A DNA stretch of 64,000 bases from Pachyseris speciosa. Lineage: Eukaryota; Cnidaria; Anthozoa; Scleractinia; Pachyseridae. Positions 54,413-62,627 of this stretch are shown here, piece by piece. The stretch spans positions 1 through 64,000 of the forward strand of contig JAEMWC010000040.1 of assembly GCA_016490735.1 (NCBI GenBank), read 5' to 3'. A program made the position numbers and the translations under genes. The first letter of the stretch is position 1, and the number at the start of each line of letters is the position of its first letter. Under the pieces are notes generated by a model. It was given only the letters and a program-made list of their open reading frames with translations. It did not search any database and was not told the origin of the DNA.

Positions 54413-54545
54413 TACATCATATACCATAAGGACGCCGTTAGACATTTGCATTTTTATCTTTTGCTGAAGAAGGCAACAGCAGTTGCCGAAACGTCCAACA
54501 CAACAGTTTCTGCCAGTGTCAACTTTTTAAACATATTTTTATTTT
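54413..54545 (+). mobile_element. Penelope-like repeat, 3' piece
   Basis: ACATCATATACCATAAGGAC through GTTAGACATTTGCATTTTTA is the reverse complement of 51795-51930, including the hammerhead core at 54464-54495 and the AAACATATTTTTATTTTTAA end. Confidence 0.75.
54464..54495 (+). ncRNA. Hammerhead ribozyme-like core, copy B
   Basis: CTGAAGA, stem II GGCAAC/GTTGCC, then GAAACGTC. It is identical to copy A over the core but in opposite orientation. TTG before the core and CAA after the presumed cleavage site can start stem I. Confidence 0.6.
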
Positions 54546-54804
54546 TAACATGCCTGGCTACACACCAAACATTTTTAATTAAACCTTTGATATGCAATTG
54601 TTACTGTAAGTGATTGTAAAAAGTTCCATATACATTTTATTGAATCGGCTACCAGTACACTAATTTCTTTGGTAAGGCTTTGCGCACTTCTTGAAACACA
54701 TTCCCTTTTTTCTCTTTTGTCACATGGTATTTTTCAAAACTTCAGTTGAAGATAAGTGAATAATGCGTTGATGTTTGCCTAACCACAAACTCATTCACAA
54801 AACT

Positions 54805-55000
54805 ATATGTCAACACCGGTCACCGGACTGTGCCCGTAATAAAGAGGTGGGACCGAGATTTAGTGTCTGTTGCCCGTATTAGAGAGGGTCCGTATTATAG
54901 AGGTTTTCATTTTTAAAGAAAATGCGTGAAATTTTCTCAGGACATAGGAATTTGTCCGTAATAGAAAGGTGTCCGTAAGGAGAGGTTCAACTGTACTAGG
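54805..55000 (+). repeat. Dispersed repeat, copy of 41755-41965
   Basis: GAGATTTAGTGTCTGTTGCC, CGTATTAGAGAGGGTCCGTA and GGTGTCCGTAAGGAGAGGTT, ending with a CAACTGTA terminus. Confidence 0.7.
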
Positions 55001-55106
55001 AAAAACACTAATTTTTCTTATTGCTTGATGTTGAAACATCAGTAGTATAGTGTTTGGGGGTACCAGATCAAAAATGGGGTGTTTTAGCAAAATGATCTCG
55101 TATTCT

Positions 55107-55206
55107 GGAATATATAGTTATTTAATTTGATGGAATATATAGTTATTTAATTTGATGGAATATATAGTTATTTAATTTGATGGAATCTATAGTTGTTCAA
55201 TCTGAT
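55107..55206. repeat. 25-bp tandem repeat, four copies
   Basis: GGAATATATAGTTATTTAAT plus TTGAT repeats four times. The first three units are identical and the fourth has four changes. Confidence 0.95.
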
Positions 55207-55228
55207 GGAACCAAGGCCTCCCACCAGA

Positions 55229-55288
55229 ACCTCTCATGAGGGACTTAATTTGGAATTTGAATCACCACCCGTCCCTCATGAGAGGTTT
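55229..55288. repeat. Short foldback, CCTCTCATGAGGGAC
   Basis: CCTCTCATGAGGGAC at the left pairs with GTCCCTCATGAGAGG at the right, about 30 bases apart. Confidence 0.7.
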
Positions 55289-55474
55289 TTTTGTTTTGTT
55301 TTTTTTGAATTCCCACCACCACACCACCAGAGCACTATCATTTATGTTCTGGCCCTATCAGACCCTCTTGGGGCCAATTATTTGTTTTTTTCACCCTCCG
55401 GCTTGAGATTGAACCGGCACTTCTGTCAAGCCTAAGCTTCACTATAGCTCTACCCACAATCCGACACCATCTAA

Positions 55475-55562
55475 GGGTGATTTTTTATTTTTCATTTTTT
55501 ATTTTTCATTTTTTTTATTTTTCATTTTTTTATTTTTCATTTTTATTTTTTTTTATTTTTTC
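55475..55562. repeat. T-rich TTTTTATTTTTCAT low-complexity tract
   Basis: Five or six TTTATTTTTCATTTT-type units. It borders the presumed left end of element 2. Confidence 0.9.
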
Positions 55563-55565
55563 AAC

Positions 55566-55682
55566 CCATGGAATAACGGCGGGGGTTTTTCGTTATTCCA
55601 CGGGGTGGCTTGTATACATTTCGCTAACGAAAGGCCCCCGCTTTTTCCAATCGTTAGATACTCTGTATACAAGCCACACTTT
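55566..55682. repeat. Paired hairpins at the PolB end of element 2
   Basis: Hairpin 1 pairs GGAATAACG with CGTTATTCC (55573-55600). Hairpin 2 pairs GTGGCTTGTATACA (55604) with TGTATACAAGCCAC (55678) and, inside it, CTAACGA and TCGTTAG. They lie 210 bases beyond the PolB stop, where a terminal repeat is expected. The exact terminus and target duplication are not visible. Confidence 0.65.
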
Positions 55683-55889
55683 ATCTGTGTGAAACAACCC
55701 TTATATTTTCGTTTGTATTTTCATTTTTATGCTTGTGGTACATAAATGAAATTTACAAAGATAAAAAATAATACGCATGTGTAAAAAGCGAAAAATCTGA
55801 CGTAGTTTGATGACTCGTTCGAAAGGGAAACCCCCCAAAGAGGGCAGTATTTTAAAACTCACAAAAATCATATGGCGTGACGTCAACAG

Positions 55890-56236
55890 CTAGATTTCAT
55901 AATGTCCATAAGCATAGCTTGTCACGCCATTATCATGAATATACCGCTTGTCGTCAAAGCAGCTGAGTGATACTTTATTTATCTCATAACTTCCAAGTTG
56001 ATGGTTCTGACTTCTGATTGTTTTCATTCTATGATGCATCTGTTTATTATCAAATAGTGTCTCTTTATAATTTTCATGTTTGATGTTATTCTTAATAATA
56101 TTCTTACTAATACCTTTTGCTGTCTTCCCTCCTTTCTGATCATCTTTAATATAGCTATACATCTTCGATCTCAGTCCTACAGTACGAATTCACATATTGG
56201 GACTCCAGCAGCCTCATCTTTCATCTTACCAATCAC
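55890..56236 (-). pseudogene. PolB C-terminal end, cut off by a stop and a 5-base insertion
   Basis: Directly after the stop at 56237-56239 the same frame reads VIGKMKDEAAGVPICEFV. After a 5-base duplication-like insertion near 56183 a shifted frame reads LRSKMYSYIKDDQKGGKTAK, MHHRMKTIRSQNHQLGSYEI and SLSCFDDKRYIHDNG to a natural-looking stop at 55890. These blocks form the usual C-terminal thumb of cnidarian Polinton-type PolB. About 115 residues are lost from the main reading frame. Confidence 0.8.
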
Positions 56237-58645
56237 TTAATTATTGGTCTTATCGGAGAATGGCGAGCTTTCAGGATAGTCACTGTTATCGAATTTATTT
56301 TTATCCTTCCAGAAATTTCTATAGATGTCATGGGTTCCAATTTCATAGGTCAGTGAGTCTGTGTCTGTGAATAATAATTTTGCTTCATCTCCATATTTCT
56401 CTTTGATGTAGTTGTAATGGAAATCGTACATCAGTGTCTTGCTAAGGTCTAGAATACACATCCCCACGTATGCTGGCCGGTTTAAAGTAAGTGTTTCTTT
56501 TATCTTATGAACAGCTACTAGATTTTCATTGAAGATTTTACTGCTAACATATGTCGGTTTAGCAGCCATTTTCAATAGCTTCTTCTCATCAGTCACCAAT
56601 CTGACGTCTACTCGCTTTCTGAGGTTTTCCATCGTTTTGCCAAATACACTGTTATTCATCAGCTTGAAAAAGTCTTTCTCAAAGGCATTTTTAGCATTCT
56701 TACGTTTTTCAGTATTGAAATCAATATATTGCCTAAGCCACGCGGACTGATTGAATTCTAACACTCGATGGATTTTAGTTATTTTCAAACCGAGATCAGT
56801 ATATAATTGGAGGTTCCTATAATGGAGCACGTATTTTTCTTTGTTGCTTAATGTTGGTATTAGTTTATGTACCAGACCAGTTGATATATTGTATTTCTTT
56901 GCTATGTTTTTACAATAATCTGATAGCATGTCCCCAGTCACTTTAATCTTTTCCGGCCCAAGTGGGTAGTCATTATGTAGATCATGTAACTCTTGGGGGT
57001 ATTTGAGGTCAACTTCAAGTATCAAACCCTTTGCACTATCTTCTTTATAGACAGCCAGGTCTAAATTATTGATCTGTTTTTGTGTCATCCATCTGAATCC
57101 GCCTTTTGGTAAATATTGACTCATAGCCCAACCATACAAATTATTAGCATCAAGATACACAATGTACTTCGAGGGCGCCTTCTCGTCATACTCTTTCATG
57201 TATTTATTATTTGCTTTACCGTAACGGTTGGCAATATAGCTGATACCACCGCGCAGACCCTTTTCAATGAACTGGAACATATCAATATCAGTCATCAATT
57301 CTAGTTTAATGTCAGTCATTTTAAGCATGGCATCCCATGATAGCCCTGGAGACGTGAAATAGTGACACGGGTCCAGTTTATAGTACTCAAGGCATGTTTT
57401 TCTGAAGTTTTCAAATACATCAGCCAGTAGGAGTACATCTGTTTTAAGGTACAGGTCATGATAATCACCCATGTTTTTCAAAGAGAATGCTTTCCAAACA
57501 GTCTGAGCATGCGTATAGTCTTCATCTGATATATGCTCATCACTCAGTATGCTATAGAATTCTTCTTTTGAGGGGAGCTTCTGATTGAATTGATCGAAAC
57601 TGTCCATGTAGTCGTAAGGATAAACACCTTTCTGTGCCATCAGATTAAGATCCTTTCCCTTGAACTCTTGTGAGGTGAATTTTAAGGCTTCTTTTGGTAG
57701 ATTGCCTACAAGTTTTTCCAAACTGGAGCTCATGAACTGGAAACTATCAATGAAGGTCAAGTGGTTGCCAAGCATGAAAGCCATATACTTCTCCATGTTA
57801 TTTGGGATAGCATTGATGTTCATTTGACAGTCTTCACCTTTCTTGTTTTTGTAAGTGTGCTTCTTAACAATGGCTCCAATCTCCTGCATAATAAAATGAC
57901 TATCATAGCCTCTCAGATTGTGGAATATAACAGGTATTTTTATTTCTTCTGGGTTCACTCTGAGTTTCAGATTACAATCTTGGTGAGCAGAACCTCTGTA
58001 TTTACCAGTGATGTGACAATGATCTCGAACTCGGATATCTTTGTCAGTGTATTTTTTATCACAAATGTGACAAACTTTGACTTTTTGGAATTTCTCTTCA
58101 TCATCTTTAGTCATTTTCAATGGTTTGTTAAAATTTTTTTTCACAACATTCTTGCAATATTTGACCTCCTCCAGCATAGCTTTCATGAATTTGTACACAG
58201 CCTTTTCACCCCTGTATATTACTGCTGGTTTGCTGTATTTATCATCATAACAACAAACTACTTTATAGCCGTGGCCACAGTCAGTATGCTTCTGATAGGC
58301 TTCAGTGTATGATTTATCATTGTTGGGTTGACAACCGTGTATTTTTTCAGTGATGGCCTCAAAATCAGCATAGATCACAAATGGTACCTGCTGTTGTTTA
58401 TGAAAGTTGTTGAATTTCAGTATGTTGTTATCTTTGTTTGGCATTTTTATTGCCTGTGTGCCATTTACTTGCATGCAGTTGCCCTTGTGATCATTCAGAA
58501 CCCTTTCAGAGCTGAAACACTGTAAGCAATGCATACAAAAGTGTTTTCTTTCTTTGTGCTTTGTTTGATTGTACATGAACTTATTGAAATCTTTGATTAG
58601 CACATAATGCTTGTTTTCATTTTCAGTTATTAGAAGCAGATTCAA
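56237..58645 (-). CDS. Protein-primed-type family B DNA polymerase, catalytic part, element 2
   Basis: 802 codons. Visible parts: a C2H2-like finger with Cys37, Cys40, His53 and Cys57; ExoI YADFE (92-96); an endonuclease VII-like Cys/His cluster (Cys192, Cys195, His209-Cys210-His211, His221, Cys224); ExoII FHNLRGYDSHF (241-251); ExoIII YLKTD (399-403); motif A YLDANNLYGWAM (498-509); motif B KLMNNSVFGKT (661-671); motif C TDTDS (760-764). All catalytic residues for 3'-5' proofreading and polymerisation are present. It would replicate the element DNA from a terminal protein primer. The start is not genuine: the protein continues upstream in the frame of 58642-59694 after a 1-base break near 58704, and a nonsense codon ends it early. 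Confidence 0.9.
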   Translation of the reverse strand: MNLLLITENENKHYVLIKDFNKFMYNQTKHKERKHFCMHCLQCFSSERVLNDHKGNCMQVNGTQAIKMPNKDNNILKFNNFHKQQQVPFVIYADFEAITEKIHGCQPNNDKSYTEAYQKHTDCGHGYKVVCCYDDKYSKPAVIYRGEKAVYKFMKAMLEEVKYCKNVVKKNFNKPLKMTKDDEEKFQKVKVCHICDKKYTDKDIRVRDHCHITGKYRGSAHQDCNLKLRVNPEEIKIPVIFHNLRGYDSHFIMQEIGAIVKKHTYKNKKGEDCQMNINAIPNNMEKYMAFMLGNHLTFIDSFQFMSSSLEKLVGNLPKEALKFTSQEFKGKDLNLMAQKGVYPYDYMDSFDQFNQKLPSKEEFYSILSDEHISDEDYTHAQTVWKAFSLKNMGDYHDLYLKTDVLLLADVFENFRKTCLEYYKLDPCHYFTSPGLSWDAMLKMTDIKLELMTDIDMFQFIEKGLRGGISYIANRYGKANNKYMKEYDEKAPSKYIVYLDANNLYGWAMSQYLPKGGFRWMTQKQINNLDLAVYKEDSAKGLILEVDLKYPQELHDLHNDYPLGPEKIKVTGDMLSDYCKNIAKKYNISTGLVHKLIPTLSNKEKYVLHYRNLQLYTDLGLKITKIHRVLEFNQSAWLRQYIDFNTEKRKNAKNAFEKDFFKLMNNSVFGKTMENLRKRVDVRLVTDEKKLLKMAAKPTYVSSKIFNENLVAVHKIKETLTLNRPAYVGMCILDLSKTLMYDFHYNYIKEKYGDEAKLLFTDTDSLTYEIGTHDIYRNFWKDKNKFDNSDYPESSPFSDKTNN

Positions 58646-59694
58646 GCAGTCTGCATATTTCTCTTTTGATACATATATTGGATAAGGTTGTTTCTCCTCA
58701 TAACGAATACATTGATGTTGATCTCATTTTGTTTTTCAATCTTATTGTAATGTTTTGTAGTCACTGGAAATTCAATCCCTGTATAATCCAATTTTTCAAT
58801 GTATTGCTTGTCTGATTTTTTAACCCTCTGTGGGTATTTCTCTTGTGGGTTCAGGTGTCTGATGTGGCACCATCGGAAGCATTCATTATCCTCATTTTTC
58901 AAGTTAATTAAACCCTTTGCACTGTTTCTGAGTTCATTCGGTAGTTTAATGTATGAGGAGCCCTTCATTGGCGCATATTTCACAACATTGAGGTAATGGC
59001 TGTCAACAGATTCAATTGTCCAACCTGAACCTTCAGATACCCAAACTGCAATCTTATTCATTATTTGGTCTTTTGACAACTGTAGTGATTCAGTTACTTC
59101 CAGATTATTCACAATTGTTTGAGCTACACTGTTGAAATATGCGGTTTTAAACTCTAATTGTCCATCAGTCATTTTTACAAATGTTACCTTTAGCGTTTCA
59201 ACGAATTTCAGTCCTTTCATTTCATTCAACGATTTTATAATATTATATGCAACAGCCTTTCTCGTGTTTTGCAGTTGCGCAAGCGGGTCTTTGTTATTTT
59301 TTATACTGATTTCAAAAGATTTTGTGAAACCTTTCAGAGCTTTCTCTGTTTGCTCTATTTTTGTTCTGGGTGTTGGAACCGGCACAGGCTTTTTGGCTCT
59401 TGGGGCGGGAATTGGTCTCTTTTTCAATTGCTCTATTTCTTCCAACCATTCAGCAGGTGGAGCTGGTAATCTTTTCCTCTCAAAATAATCAACCAATTCT
59501 TTCACAGTTGGTCTTTTCGTCCTTAGGGCGGGAATTGGTCTTGTTCTTGGTTTAGGTACAGGTTTTGTGTCATCAACTATAATAACTTTAGGCTTTTTCT
59601 GCTGCTTCAACAGCAATTCGATTAGCTTGGATTTGCTCAATTTTTTGAGACTTTTCTTGTCCATATTACTACTAGTTTCGATAATTTTTTCCAT
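58642..59694 (-). CDS. PolB N-terminal extension with proline-arginine repeats, element 2
   Basis: 350 codons from ATG 59694. Residues 13-32 are Lys-rich, residues 40-125 contain four to five PIPAPR/PVPKPRT-type repeats (KPVPKPRTRPIPALRTKRP, then KRPIPAPRAKKPVPVPTPRT), and residues 130-340 form a domain with LKVTFVKMTDGQLEFKTAYF, GSGWTIESVDSHYLNVVKYA and ECFRWCHIRHLNPQEKYPQR. The last block is the usual lead-in to the zinc finger of long cnidarian Polinton polymerases. The frame leaves homology near 58704, where a single base appears to be missing. PR repeats could bind SH3-type partners or nucleic acid, or act as a linker to a terminal protein domain. That is speculation. Confidence 0.75.
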   Translation of the reverse strand: MEKIIETSSNMDKKSLKKLSKSKLIELLLKQQKKPKVIIVDDTKPVPKPRTRPIPALRTKRPTVKELVDYFERKRLPAPPAEWLEEIEQLKKRPIPAPRAKKPVPVPTPRTKIEQTEKALKGFTKSFEISIKNNKDPLAQLQNTRKAVAYNIIKSLNEMKGLKFVETLKVTFVKMTDGQLEFKTAYFNSVAQTIVNNLEVTESLQLSKDQIMNKIAVWVSEGSGWTIESVDSHYLNVVKYAPMKGSSYIKLPNELRNSAKGLINLKNEDNECFRWCHIRHLNPQEKYPQRVKKSDKQYIEKLDYTGIEFPVTTKHYNKIEKQNEININVFVMRRNNLIQYMYQKRNMQTA

Positions 59695-59798
59695 TTATAA
59701 TATATCTATAGTTATTATTTCTTTAAAACATTTCCGTCTGCGTTTAAATATGTTTGAGAATTCAATTGATCCAATTACTGGATCCTTTTGAATTGTAA

Positions 59799-59996
59799 TT
59801 ATTGAAGAATATTTTTTTGATGTTTTTTTGTTTTAATATGACAAGATTTTCCTGCCATTGTGTAGTTACGTCCTGTCTTACATATGTTACAGTACCATTC
59901 TTTATTTAGCATATAGGTAGTCTTGTGTTTTTTTCTTTCCTCATCACTGAGAACTCTAGGCCTTCCCCGACCTCTCTTGACATTTTGATTCTCCAT
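59799..59996 (-). CDS. Small AT-hook / C2H2 zinc-finger protein
   Basis: 65 codons from ATG 59996. RGRGRPR at residues 9-15 is an AT-hook core. The C-terminal half has CNIC and HIKTKKH in a C2H2 spacing (WYCNICKTGRNYTMAGKSCH). The upstream sequence is AT-rich with TATA-like ATATATAG. The combination predicts a sequence-tolerant DNA-binding protein, perhaps a transcription regulator of the element. Similar small fingers occur in other large DNA viruses and Polinton-like elements. The frame is intact. Confidence 0.65.
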   Translation of the reverse strand: MENQNVKRGRGRPRVLSDEERKKHKTTYMLNKEWYCNICKTGRNYTMAGKSCHIKTKKHQKNILQ

Positions 59997-60029
59997 ATAT
60001 AATCTATATATTTTTATTTTTATATCAAT

Positions 60030-60446
60030 TTAATTTTCTTTTAAATCTTTCCTTCTTGATAAGTATAATTTGCTTTCTTCTAAGTGTTTAGTTATTTCAT
60101 GAATCAAGTCTTCGAAACTATTGCTCATGAGGTATTTGCATTTGTTTTTCTCATACATTAGCTTCATATCAGACTGTTTGTCTGACACTTTATACACACC
60201 TGTTGGGCTTTTAAATTCAAGACAAAGAGCATTGTATTTTCTTGTGGGATTCATCAGCATTAAATCACATTGTCCAGCCATATATCCTTTCTTATAACTT
60301 CTGATTCTCATGTTCGGGCTTATTTGATTTTCACCTAATCCCGCCACCATTAATGCGTCTTCATATTTCTTTCTGATGAATGACACAATCTTGTAGTGCA
60401 GATCATCTTCACTTTCAATCATCAGCATATTATTGCTTCTGTTCAT
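60030..60446 (-). CDS. VRR-NUC-type nuclease
   Basis: 138 codons, intact. The core GYMAGQCDLML (Asp61), YNALCLEFKSPTG (Glu77, Lys79) and SDKQSDMKLMYE (Gln91) follow the 'G..G..D......LE.K...G..S..Q' pattern of VRR-NUC proteins (PD-(D/E)XK superfamily), standalone versions of which are known in phages and viruses. The start ATG at 60446 lies 17 bases inside the end of the BRO-N gene, suggesting translational coupling or one transcript. Likely roles are resolution of replication intermediates or repair. A host-defence role is possible but unsupported. Confidence 0.8.
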   Translation of the reverse strand: MNRSNNMLMIESEDDLHYKIVSFIRKKYEDALMVAGLGENQISPNMRIRSYKKGYMAGQCDLMLMNPTRKYNALCLEFKSPTGVYKVSDKQSDMKLMYEKNKCKYLMSNSFEDLIHEITKHLEESKLYLSRRKDLKEN

Positions 60447-60870
60447 TGAACTGATTGTAATACCCCTGTTTTCTGATTGATGGCAACACTTTAGATGTAA
60501 CCCAATGTTTAAATTTTGCTGCTTCCTGTTTTTTAGAGGACAGTATTAGTGAATAAAATCCTGATTCATTTATAAAAAAACATTTGAAAGTTTTTTCAAT
60601 GGTCTCAGCACGAGGTAACGTTTTGTTACATCGTGAATCAGTGGCCTCAGCACGAGGGACCGTTTTGTTACATCGTGAATTTATGCTTATTTTGTGGTCT
60701 CTTAAGATTCTATCATCAGATAAAACATGATCCTTGATTGCCTTTTGTGGATTTTTATAGTCGAGAATAATAGCTATGTCTCTTCCTCTGAACCAAATGT
60801 CATTGTTATCATCAAGATAGCAATCTATTGATACATCCAATTCTTTATTATTGTAGGAATATTTTTGCAT
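60430..60870 (-). CDS. BRO-N domain protein with internal 14-residue duplication
   Basis: 146 codons, intact. IWFRGRDIAIILDYKNPQKA followed by IKDHVLSDDR and FINESGFYSLILSSKKQEAA then FKHWVTSKVLPSIRKQGYY form the BRO-N (baculovirus repeated ORF N-terminal) DNA-binding domain. Between its two halves are residues 65-78 (SRCNKTVPRAEATD) and 79-92 (SRCNKTLPRAETIE), encoded by a 42-bp tandem duplication at 60604-60687. The domain is common in large DNA viruses and phages, where it is linked to DNA binding and gene regulation. The C-terminal domain usual in BRO proteins is absent. It overlaps the VRR-NUC gene. Confidence 0.85.
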   Translation of the reverse strand: MQKYSYNNKELDVSIDCYLDDNNDIWFRGRDIAIILDYKNPQKAIKDHVLSDDRILRDHKISINSRCNKTVPRAEATDSRCNKTLPRAETIEKTFKCFFINESGFYSLILSSKKQEAAKFKHWVTSKVLPSIRKQGYYNQFNEQKQ

Positions 60871-61023
60871 TTGTATATTATATTATAATAATTTATTTTT
60901 TAATTCATTTTCGACCTGTGTTTAAATATAGTCAGGAATAATAATATTCTTGGCTACATAATAGCAAATGACAGTATGTACTACTGTAGGGTCTACTCAC
61001 ATATATGTTAGATAATTTTCTCT
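60871..61023. promoter_or_regulatory. AT-rich intergenic region upstream of BRO-N
   Basis: On the minus strand, AAATTATCTAACATATATGT (61001-61020) shares the TATCTAAC...TATATG motif found before the small ORFs at 62786 and 62939. TATATTATATTATAATAA-like sequence precedes the BRO-N ATG. A promoter role is inferred from position and repetition. Confidence 0.35.
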
Positions 61024-61897
61024 TTATAATATGTCTTTTAAATCCTTGAACGGTATCCAACTGTTAAATTCGTCACTGTAACCCTTCCACTTCACCAAAG
61101 CTTGTTTCTTCTTGTAATCTCTGCGAATGACTTTATCAATACGGAAAACATCCTGTCTGGCTTTCAATAATTCAGCTTCATAAAAACTCCCTTCAATAAC
61201 TTCACCTTTCAGATCCTTTATTTTGTATGTTATTGGATTAGTGTATTGGATCTTATCAACTGTAAACACTTCTTCAGTCCAATTTGGTGTATAGCCCTTG
61301 TCGAACACATTTCCGTTTATACTTAGATATTCGAACCTTATCACCTATTTTGAATTTCGGTTTCTGTTTTAATGTTTTCATATCACCATACAAATTGAAG
61401 TAAACAGTTCCTTCATTCCTCTTATCAGATGCTTCAACGGGTGTCATCTTTATGCTTGAATGTTTGGTATTATTATACTGTTTCACTAATTTTGGTAACA
61501 TGTCTAAATACTGTGTATTACCTTGAACAGTGAACTGTTTCCACATTTTGGACTTCATTGTCCTATTCCATCTTTCAACTACTGATGACTTCTCTTCATT
61601 CTCAGTTGAGTACATCTGTACACTATGTTTCTCTAGCAAGTCCTTCAAGTGTTTGTTGTAAAACTCTTTTCCCTTGTCGACCCATAAATACTGTGGTTTT
61701 CTGCCTTCCTTGAATATTGTTTTGAATGCTTCAGTGACAGATTCACCTTTCTTATCCTTCAATGGGACAATCCAACCATATTTGCTGAAGACATCAATAA
61801 CCATAAGAAGATATCGATAACCTTTATTCCATTTACTGAACTGTTGCATTTCAACTAGATCACTTGCCCATATTTCATCAATTTTATTTACAATCAC
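61024..61897 (-). pseudogene. Retrovirus-type integrase with chromodomain, element 2 (one frameshift)
   Basis: The first frame (61897-61274) carries the rve core: Asp in IWASDLVEM, Asp in LWVDKGKEFYN and Glu in SSVVERWNRTMK, with about 33 residues between the second and third. It continues to KPKFKIGDKVRISKYKR. Near 61318 homology moves to the frame 61344-61024, which gives GYTPNWTEEVFTVDKIQYTN and a C-terminal chromodomain (VFRIDKVIRRDYKKKQALVK, then WKGYSDEFNSWIPFKDL). The N-terminal part extends upstream of 61897 in frame (ENWQEKLADELHAPIKRNFT) and overlaps the PLA2 gene without a visible ATG. Chromodomains can direct integration to modified histones. Confidence 0.85.
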
Positions 61898-61944
61898 ACG
61901 CCGCCGAGTGAAATTTCGTTTTATGGGTGCATGTAATTCATCAG

Positions 61945-62583
61945 CTAGTTTTTCTTGCCAGTTTTCTTCACTCGACGGCTTTTTCCGTTTTTTGAAACAC
62001 CAAGACCTAATTTCTGTTTTTTGTCGATTAAGAATCTAGCTGTTTGACCCCATTTTGGCATCTCACCATATGGTATTTGATCTAGTGACTCGACCATTGT
62101 TCTATCACAATCACCTTTATTTTTTCCCATATCATAACAAATATCATGATAAGCTGCTATTTCATCTACTTTATTGTAAGGCAGGACATTCCATTTTGTG
62201 ACCTCACCTGTGTTTTTATCATACTCTAACTGTTTATCGAGGGGATTATAAGGTCCCATGTATTTATACTTTCCGGGTGTCCATCCACTTTTTGGTTTAG
62301 GAAGCTTGCCAATAACCTTATGAATGTCAATAGCACCGCCATAATCTAATCCTTTGATATCTGTTTTGTAACGAATATTTGGTCTCACTTTTGTTGAGAG
62401 TTGTTTCAAAGCTTCTGACCCAACCTTTGTGATTGCAGGCTTTGCGAGGGAAAGTCCTTTGTCAATTAATTTCTTTTGCAGCTTTGGATTTCTCATTGCT
62501 TCTGATGCATAATATCTACCCATTTCAACACCCTTCTTCGCTAAATAAGGGACTCCATGTTCCAAAAATCCTGTTAGTGCCAT
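61945..62583 (-). CDS. Parvovirus VP1-type phospholipase A2-like protein
   Basis: 212 codons, intact, ATG at 62583. Residues 107-117 (KYMGPYNPLDK) fit the Ca2+-binding loop and residues 143-150 (AAYHDICY) hold the His-Asp pair (His146, Asp147) of the PLA2 fold in parvovirus capsid N-termini. The N-terminal 100 residues are helical and basic (GRYYASEAMRNPKLQKKLID) and the C-terminus is Lys/Arg-rich (KSRRVKKTGKKN). Parvoviral PLA2 hydrolyses phospholipids to breach endosomal membranes, and similar domains are described in adintoviruses. This is therefore a predicted virion entry component. Enzyme activity is untested. The integrase reading frame overlaps its 3' end. Confidence 0.85.
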   Translation of the reverse strand: MALTGFLEHGVPYLAKKGVEMGRYYASEAMRNPKLQKKLIDKGLSLAKPAITKVGSEALKQLSTKVRPNIRYKTDIKGLDYGGAIDIHKVIGKLPKPKSGWTPGKYKYMGPYNPLDKQLEYDKNTGEVTKWNVLPYNKVDEIAAYHDICYDMGKNKGDCDRTMVESLDQIPYGEMPKWGQTARFLIDKKQKLGLGVSKNGKSRRVKKTGKKN

Positions 62584-62627
62584 ATCTGCGGCCGAATCTA
62601 GTATGCCCGCCCCTTCAGACGGGCTAA

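Noticed and set aside
55477..55692. Phe-rich ORF
   Set aside because: Produced by the TTTTTATTTTTCAT low-complexity tract.
57761..58312. 183-codon plus-strand ORF antisense to PolB
   Set aside because: It is a shadow of the PolB frame, with hydrophobic composition caused by antisense of an AT-rich coding region.
59132..59488. 118-codon plus-strand hydrophobic ORF
   Set aside because: Antisense shadow of the PolB N-terminal extension; its Gly/Phe pattern mirrors the PR repeats.
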